Positions 59,101 through 64,000 of a stretch of 64,000 nt of DNA are shown one piece after another. The first letter of the stretch is position 1. Each line of letters starts with the position of its first letter. The stretch is from Phlebotomus papatasi (taxonomy: Eukaryota; Arthropoda; Insecta; Diptera; Psychodidae). The stretch is taken from NCBI RefSeq assembly GCF_024763615.1, contig NC_077222.1:57846001-57910000 (forward strand). The letters are read 5' to 3'. Made by a program: the position numbers and the translations under genes. The notes beneath the pieces were generated by a model. It was not told where the DNA came from. It did not search any database and saw only the letters and a program-made list of their open reading frames with translations.

Positions 59101-60526
59101 CCAATTTGTGAGAATACACATGAAGAATATCACTTACTCCAAATTAAAGGGGCACAAGTCTAGTTACAGTTCACTATGAGTGAAAGTTTGGTTTTTATTT
59201 TAGAGAATTAAATACTCAAAGTTAACATTAGTGACCAGAATTATGCTCTTGTCAGAATTGTATCTTAAACTGACGTTGCAAATTCCAAGATGAACGCAGG
59301 ACACCAGTGTCCTTTCCGGAAGCGTCAATGAGAAGGTATCAATTCAGAGTCAAACTCCTCAATTTTCCAAAGCTTTCGGCGTACTGGACGCTTTCATCAT
59401 TGGCTACAGAGATAAGTAATTTAGTTCTTTGTCTTCCATACATTTACTGACAGAATATAATTTTTATCTCTGAAAATCGTCAAATTGAAAAAACGCACAA
59501 ACTTAATTGGGAAGGCGGAGATCTAACACACTACAAAAGAATTTAAGAAAAGGTGAACAATAATTTAAAAAGATGATGTAGGCGTGCAGTACGCCGAAAG
59601 CTTTGGAAAATCAGGAGTTTGACTCTAAATTGATACCTTCTCACTGACGCTTCCCGAGAGGACATTGGTGTCCTGCGTTCATTTTGTGCTCTTGTCCCTG
59701 TAACTGAGAATGAGTAATATATTTTTTTATTTTTATGGGTCACGAGACTTAAGAAAATTGTGGCCGATTTTATTGCATAGGTGGAAAATAGAGGATATAG
59801 TCAGGGGTTATTCTGGCTCAAAACATTGAAGTAGGGGATTGTCCAGCAAATGGGTAACCAAGAATTGTTCAAAAGACTAAAATATGAGCTCCCAAAACAC
59901 CAGATAAATCATCTTCGAGACAACTTCAATGCTAGGCAATGCAAAATCTGTGATCACTGATTGAGGAATCACAGCTAAAACTAGCAAAATGTGTCTAAAA
60001 TCACATGAAACCACCTGTCATCGTCACGATCCCTCCTGTAGTCTCCTCCTCCGCCCCGGTTTGGTCCAGCTGGATCCCGGTTAGCGCCTCCTCCACCACC
60101 ACCTCCGCGGATTACACGACCATATTCATCACGTTCATCACCGTAGTCCTCCTTTACTACCAAGTGCCTACCATTGATCTCGTATCGATTGAGTTTTTCC
60201 ATGGCTTTGCCCACGCAATCATTGGTCTTGAATTCGACAATGCCACATCCACGTGGCTTGTTATGCTCATCATTGAAGAGCTCCACGAAATTCACATCCC
60301 CAACGATGTCACGACACAAATCCTTGAGATCCTGCCATCGATACTCGTATGGAATGTTAGACACATAAATGCGATTTCCGGGACCTCGGCGCTCACGGCT
60401 CCGGTCGCGTCCATTTGAATCATTGCCACTGCCTCCGGCATCAGAAAACCTAGTGGGACGTCGACTCCGATCGCGCTCCCTTTCGCGATCACGAGGAGAC
60501 ATCTGGGAATCCTTTCGGTCACTCAT
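50199..60526 (-). CDS. rump: hnRNP M-like RNA-binding protein (rumpelstiltskin homologue)
   Basis: Nuclear/cytoplasmic RNA-binding protein; the Drosophila homologue binds nanos mRNA and helps localise it. Exons (minus): 60526-60015, 57998-57872, 54536-53682, 53614-53479 and 50254-50199, all in phase, giving about 561 residues. The N-terminus is Arg/Ser-rich. RRM1 spans about 52-126 (IYVSNI, RGCGIVEF), followed by a Gly/Arg-rich linker and the conserved YGLSTSFLEGLGIFGPLH. RRM2 starts KVFVAN|LDYKVD near 208 (RGFAVVEY), followed by LPEGLKGIGIGLGPNGEPLR and a Gln/Asn/Ser-rich low-complexity region. RRM3 begins DTIVIKN near 492, continues in exon 4 (TGVVRF) and finishes in the 56-nt last exon (LMDGARFDNQLVYVSFF). 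Intron 1 uses a weak donor (AG|GTGGTT), chosen because it alone keeps phase with exon 2. Introns 1, 2 and 4 are filled with MITEs. Confidence 0.92.
50832..51005 (+). repeat. Fragment related to 33797-34560
   Basis: CAGTGATAAGCCCAGATAAG, AGATTCTTTACAGGCGACCT and CGAAATGCGTG occur in the same order as at 34410-34490. It is the left half only; the palindromic right arm is absent. Confidence 0.55.
51393..53375. mobile_element. 2-kb foldback-ended element in rump intron 4
   Basis: GAGACCGGGGAGGTTTGGGA at the left opposes TCCCAACCTCCCCGGTCTCC at the right. A related internal end (CGGGGAGGTTTGGGACA) occurs near 52474, so it may be two abutting or partly duplicated elements. A different element is nested at 52611-53299. 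Confidence 0.5.
52611..53299. mobile_element. Nested 690-bp MITE with ATATCGGCCA ends
   Basis: TAAGGTAAGAGAAGTACATA + TCGGCCA at the left opposes TGGCCGATACATACTTCCCT + TACCTTA at the right. The interior repeats 'tatcggcca/tggccgat' several times, as subterminal motifs. Confidence 0.65.
55231..56299. mobile_element. 1.07-kb element in rump intron 2
   Basis: AAAGGCTCATAATTTTGTCC + AGT at the left opposes ACTGGACAAAATTATGAGCC + TTT at the right. 'Ttgtccaaa' motifs recur inside both ends. No transposase is visible; the minus-strand frame at 55587-55805 has no family resemblance. Confidence 0.6.
56669..56823. mobile_element. Short foldback MITE in rump intron 2
   Basis: GCCCATGTTTCATACGATCC and AAGCTTCGTAAT oppose ATTACGAAGCTT and GTATGAATCATGGGC. 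Confidence 0.6.
58567..58801. mobile_element. Foldback MITE in rump intron 1
   Basis: GATCCCTCAGAATATAAACC + GAACAACTCG opposes CGAGTTGTTCG + GATTATATTCTGAGGGATC. Related to the element at 33205-33675. Confidence 0.65.
59292..59682. mobile_element. Foldback element with about 95-bp arms in rump intron 1
   Basis: GAACGCAGGACACCAGTGTC at the left opposes GACATTGGTGTCCTGCGTTC at the right. The arms continue almost perfectly inward through AGCGTCA, AGAAGGTATCAATT, AGAGTCAAACTCCT and CCAAAGCTTTCGGCGTAC. The loop is about 190 bp. Confidence 0.75.
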
Positions 60527-61000
60527 ATTGCCACACTATTTGTTAGAAATTCTTTGCAAAAAAACACCAGAGAGAAAATCGATACACCGCAAAAAACAAT
60601 ATGGCCGAAGGGGAATAATGCACAAGAGAATAAAAACCTTTTTGAGCAGAAAATACCAAACCCCCAATTGTTTTCTCAAGCAGAAACCACGCTAGGGACA
60701 CTAGAGAATGTCGTGAGATAAATTTTCTAAATTAAAACACACTTTTTCTCACTGTTTTTGCACAAAAGCTGCGGCGTCACTTGTCGACTAAATTTTTTTT
60801 GCAAAACTCTACGACTTTGACAGTTGATGACACGGAGTCGTCCAAAAATCGTTAAAGAATCGATGATGATAGAGGCAATCGATTCATCGATATTTCGATG
60901 TGTGACTTTCAAAAAAAGCGGGATTTTCACTTCATTCTCCATGTGAAAGTGCCATTGAAAAGACGCGGTTTTTGCAGGTGATTCGTGCTTTTCCACTGCA
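60527..61000. promoter_or_regulatory. Shared 474-bp spacer of divergent rump and CHP genes
   Basis: ATCGAT occurs at 60578-60583, 60859-60864, 60878-60883 and 60886-60891; the first and last extend to ATCGATA. Drosophila DRE sites bound by DREF have the consensus TATCGATA and are typical of divergent housekeeping promoters. The clustering supports a bidirectional promoter, but the sites are partial matches and binding is inference. Confidence 0.45.
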
Positions 61001-61823
61001 ATGGGCAATAAATCATCTTTAATTCTTCGTCCAGAGGATATTCAACAGATTCAGGAAGAAACAGGATGTGAGTAAAAATTAAATTTAATAAAAGTACATT
61101 TACCAGTATTTTTTTTTGGCAAGTGAGACATAAAATAAATACACCTTATCAATTTTGTGATATTCTCAATGGAGGAATAATTTATTATTTGCTCTACTTT
61201 ATAATCTCACCTTCGCAGTTACACCTAATCAAATAGAACGGCTGTTTTCGCGATTCACCTCACTTGATCGAGGAGACTGTGGCACACTCTCAAAAGGTAT
61301 TATATTCAAGCTTAAAAAATTATAGAGAATAATTGAAAAATTAATAAAAACCTGTGGTTATAATAATGTCTGAAATTTAATTGTTTTTCTCCCACTTCTA
61401 GATGACTTCTTGAGGATTCCGGAACTGGCTATAAATCCCCTCTGTGATCGTATTGTACACGCTTTCTTTATCGACAGCAATGATGATCGAGTCAACTTTA
61501 GGCAATTTATGAACGTTTTAGCCCGCTTCAGGCCTCCGAAGCCCAATAAAATCAAGCTCAACAGTCGAGAAGATAAACTAAAATTTGCTTTCAAGATGTA
61601 CGACCTGGATAACGATGATCTAATTTCGCGGGAGGAGCTCCTCAATATCTTGCAAATGATGGTGGGGGAAAATATTGACCAGGAACACCTGATATCGATA
61701 GTGGAAAGGACAATTGTAGAAGCAGATCGCTCAGGTACTGGGAAGATTACCTTTGATGACTTCTGCAATGCTTTATCACGCACAGATGTTGAGAGGAAAC
61801 TATCCATAATATTCCTCAGTTAA
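61001..61823 (+). CDS. CHP1: Calcineurin B homologous protein (CHP, EF-hand)
   Basis: Small myristoylated Ca2+-binding cofactor of Na+/H+ exchangers and membrane traffic, calcineurin-B fold. Exons 61001-61067, 61219-61296 and 61402-61823, in phase, about 188 residues (family about 195). MGNKSS at the start fits an N-myristoylation site (Gly2). The first two EF-hands are degenerate (LDRGDCGTLSK at 38-48, DSNDDRVNFRQF at 73-84). EF3 is canonical (D116, D118, D120, S124, E127), and EF4 is nearly so (D157, S159, T161, T165, with Asp168 instead of Glu at position 12). This pattern of two working C-terminal EF-hands is that of CHP, as is the segment RFRPPKPN and the C-terminus VERKLSIIFLS. The fly homologue is, as I recall, elm. 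AATAAA at 61966-61971 ends the transcript. Confidence 0.93.
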
Positions 61824-61965
61824 ATGGACAAAGTCTTTTGCGGACTTGTACTCCACAATCACCAAAATTGGTCTCATTTACCTCCTCAATCATATCTTAT
61901 CACATCAACAACAGATTTTAAAGTCATAAAGATTTGAGGTGTTTTCAAGCTTAAAGTTGTTGTGC

Positions 61966-61971
61966 AATAAA
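61966..61971 (+). terminator. Poly(A) signal of CHP
   Basis: AATAAA 143 bases past the stop codon at 61823. Confidence 0.6.
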
Positions 61972-63202
61972 TACAGCTATTTGATAATCTTGAAAGTTAT
62001 AAGAGTGTGTTTCTGGTGTTTCTCTAATACAAAGTCATACAAGCGAGGAAAGTGATTTTTTCACCTGTACGTCTTCAATCTTCAAGCACCTGATGGCGGT
62101 TTCTCTTTGGCGTTGGAGTTGAATTGGAACGCCAGAGAAATCGCCTAAAGGTAGGCAAAAAGTGTAAATATGAAAAAAACTGCAACGATTTTATTTAAAA
62201 GCCTGTGTATTTCGAAAGAAGAAAAAAGCAATAAAATAGGACTTTATCTCTAGATCGAGAAACAGAGAATAATTTTTTTCAGGCAGTTTCCAAATTAAAT
62301 ATTCATTCACTGAGGAAAAAAATAGATTTTATTGACACAGATTAAGTATAGTGTGAAAAATAGAGCAATGAAATTCAGTATTTGTGAAATACGGAGAAGA
62401 AAAATGTGATGTTTGTCAGAGAAAAGAATTAAAATATAATTTCTTATTGGCATTTTAATTCAAGATCGCGATCAACTTTGCAAATCTATTTAATGATATG
62501 TGAAATAAAAAAAAATTAAATGCTTGTTTTTAATATTTCTTTAAAAGGACACGTAGTATGTGGTTCATGATATGATGATTTTTTTTCTTACAAATTCTTT
62601 ATAACACTTTTTTTGTACTACACACACAAAGATAATATTGGATGGATGGATACGTAAAAAACATATTCTCCTAATTCTTCGCCAACATTAAACATTACCA
62701 TACGTCATATTCAAAGTCTATAAAAATCTAATAATAATAATGATATAAAATAGAATATTTTGGTGGGAAACTTACATAAAGTGTCCAAAGAACACCAAAA
62801 ACTAAAAGAACTCCATTATTTTAGCTAAATACAAGCAAAATTTTGGTAATTTTTAAAATTTTGGTGCTCGCTGGATTTTTTTTTTTCATTTCTTGGAGCG
62901 TTAACCCCATTCGGAACAATATATAATATTACAAACACAATTCTTCTTAATTTTTCTCTACACTTGTAAAAATTTATACTTTTCTACTATGTAAATACTA
63001 AGAATTGAACAAATTTATGAAAAATTAATAAGAGAAGATTATTTAAAAATTTTGCAACGCTAAAATTCAAAAATTGTTACATTTTTTATGGTTTTAGAAC
63101 AAATAAAGATTGCATACCATATTTTAAGAATTTTACAATATATTAATCTAGTCATTGCGGTTTTTGGTGCTATCCAGAAGTTATCAAGCTAAATTATGAA
63201 TA
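61972..63202. other. Intergenic, no supported gene
   Basis: AT-rich sequence with no credible ORF, RNA gene or repeat recognised. Confidence 0.4.
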
Positions 63203-63986
63203 AAGGGGTGGCAAAGCGTTCCAGGCTTTACGAAATGCTCGAACTCGTGACTTAGATGCTATACCGCAAAAGTACTTTCGCATCATTTACCGCTGACCGG
63301 TTCTCAACCGATTTAAACCGATTCATAAGTCTCTCAAAAGATCCCCAAAATAGTTTTAAAAGTAATAGGATTGATTTTCAGATAAAAATTTTTGATCCGG
63401 TTATGAACCGATTCAAAACCGATTGGAACCGGTTTAGTTTTGTCGGAAATTCTAAGACCTTTCCAATGACCCTAAACATAACCCCATTCGCTTGATAAAT
63501 GCGCTCTATAGGGACTTTTTAACCTTTGACCTTGAAAAACCGTTATTAGGAATGATTCAACGGTATTTTCGTATATGGACGAAATGTTCGCCTGGATAAT
63601 CTATATAAAGTCTAAAACATCCAAAAATGAAAAAAATCGCACAACGCGTTTTCGAGAAATCCTAAAAAAAACATAGTTTTGGAGGGGAAGGGGAAGGGTG
63701 CGGGAAACAAGCGGCATGTTAACGATCCTTGGGTCGACTTATGGGGGGGGTCCCCCGAAGGTCCAAAGTCTCTATCTCTAACCGTTTGGCTTTTAGAGCT
63801 GATGACAGCCGGACGGACAGACGGACAGACAGCGTGACGACATTTCTCAGAAATCGTCTGAAACGTGAAGATTTGTTAAGAAAAGTGGTCTCCGGGGGGT
63901 GGAAGGTGGAAATTTGGGGGGGGGGGGGAGGGGGTGAAAAAATCGAGGGATTATATATACTGCTCTCTCCGTAGAGTTCGAGCAGT
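63203..63986 (-). repeat. GAGAGAGCAG-family repeat, copy 4, inverted
   Basis: Starts AAAGGGGTGGCAAAGCGT and ends CTGCTCTCTCCGTAGAGTTC + GAGCAGT, the inverse of the ends at 46668-47577. Contains GGACAGACGGACAGACAG and a pure G-run near 63918. No coding capacity; the ORF across it is accidental. Confidence 0.55.
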
Positions 63987-64000
63987 AAAAATATACTGAA

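Noticed and set aside
61358..61807. 149-residue minus-strand ORF
   Set aside because: Antisense shadow of CHP exon 3, whose EF-hands are unmistakable.

Overview
The window is an AT-rich stretch of an insect nuclear genome, most likely a dipteran and possibly a nematoceran; I cannot name the species. The evidence is a set of spliced genes with GT-AG introns that are either very short (about 60-75 nt) or several kilobases long. Their closest remembered relatives are Drosophila proteins: Elongator Elp1, poly(A) polymerase hiiragi, the hnRNP-M-like protein rumpelstiltskin, and a calcineurin-B homologous protein. Non-coding space is packed with non-autonomous transposons: foldback MITEs, TTAA- and TA-flanked elements, a hAT-like element, a tRNA-derived SINE and a decayed Tc1/mariner. 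No RNA gene, CRISPR array or prokaryotic feature was found.

Layout. 1-12.9 kb holds no recognisable gene, but has a 660-bp TTAA element, the first copy of a 1.8-kb repeat, a degenerate mariner-superfamily element and a three-level nest of insertions. 12.9-19.5 kb is Elp1 (minus strand, three exons recognised, a terminal exon probably unresolved); its 2.9-kb intron holds a SINE and a foldback of 270-bp repeats. 21.6-23.9 kb is a secreted astacin metalloprotease (plus strand, three exons) with a long Ser/Thr-rich tail. 24-28.4 kb holds MITEs and a tandem array of palindromic units. 28.4-39.1 kb is poly(A) polymerase (minus strand), whose exons 1 and 2 are separated by an 8.4-kb intron made largely of repeats. 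43.3-49.7 kb is a five-exon gene for an RRM + F-box + leucine-rich-repeat protein with an acidic C-terminus. 50.2-60.5 kb is rump (minus strand, five exons). 61.0-61.8 kb is the EF-hand protein CHP (plus strand, three exons). 62-64 kb is intergenic and ends in another dispersed repeat.

Arrangement. Elp1/astacin and rump/CHP are divergent pairs; the latter shares a 474-bp spacer with several ATCGAT motifs. The RRM/F-box gene and rump converge, and their predicted poly(A) signals lie so close that the 3' ends should meet or overlap. The genes are housekeeping or RNA-processing functions (tRNA wobble modification, mRNA polyadenylation, mRNA localisation, ion-transport regulation, ubiquitin targeting) plus one secreted protease. 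They do not form an operon or pathway.

I see no clear new multi-gene system. The most novel-looking items are in the repeats: the modular 1.8-kb family, the inverted array of 43-bp motifs inside the hAT-like element, and the palindromic tandem array at 26.3-27.3 kb. Exon junctions, repeat boundaries and counts were read by eye and not computed.
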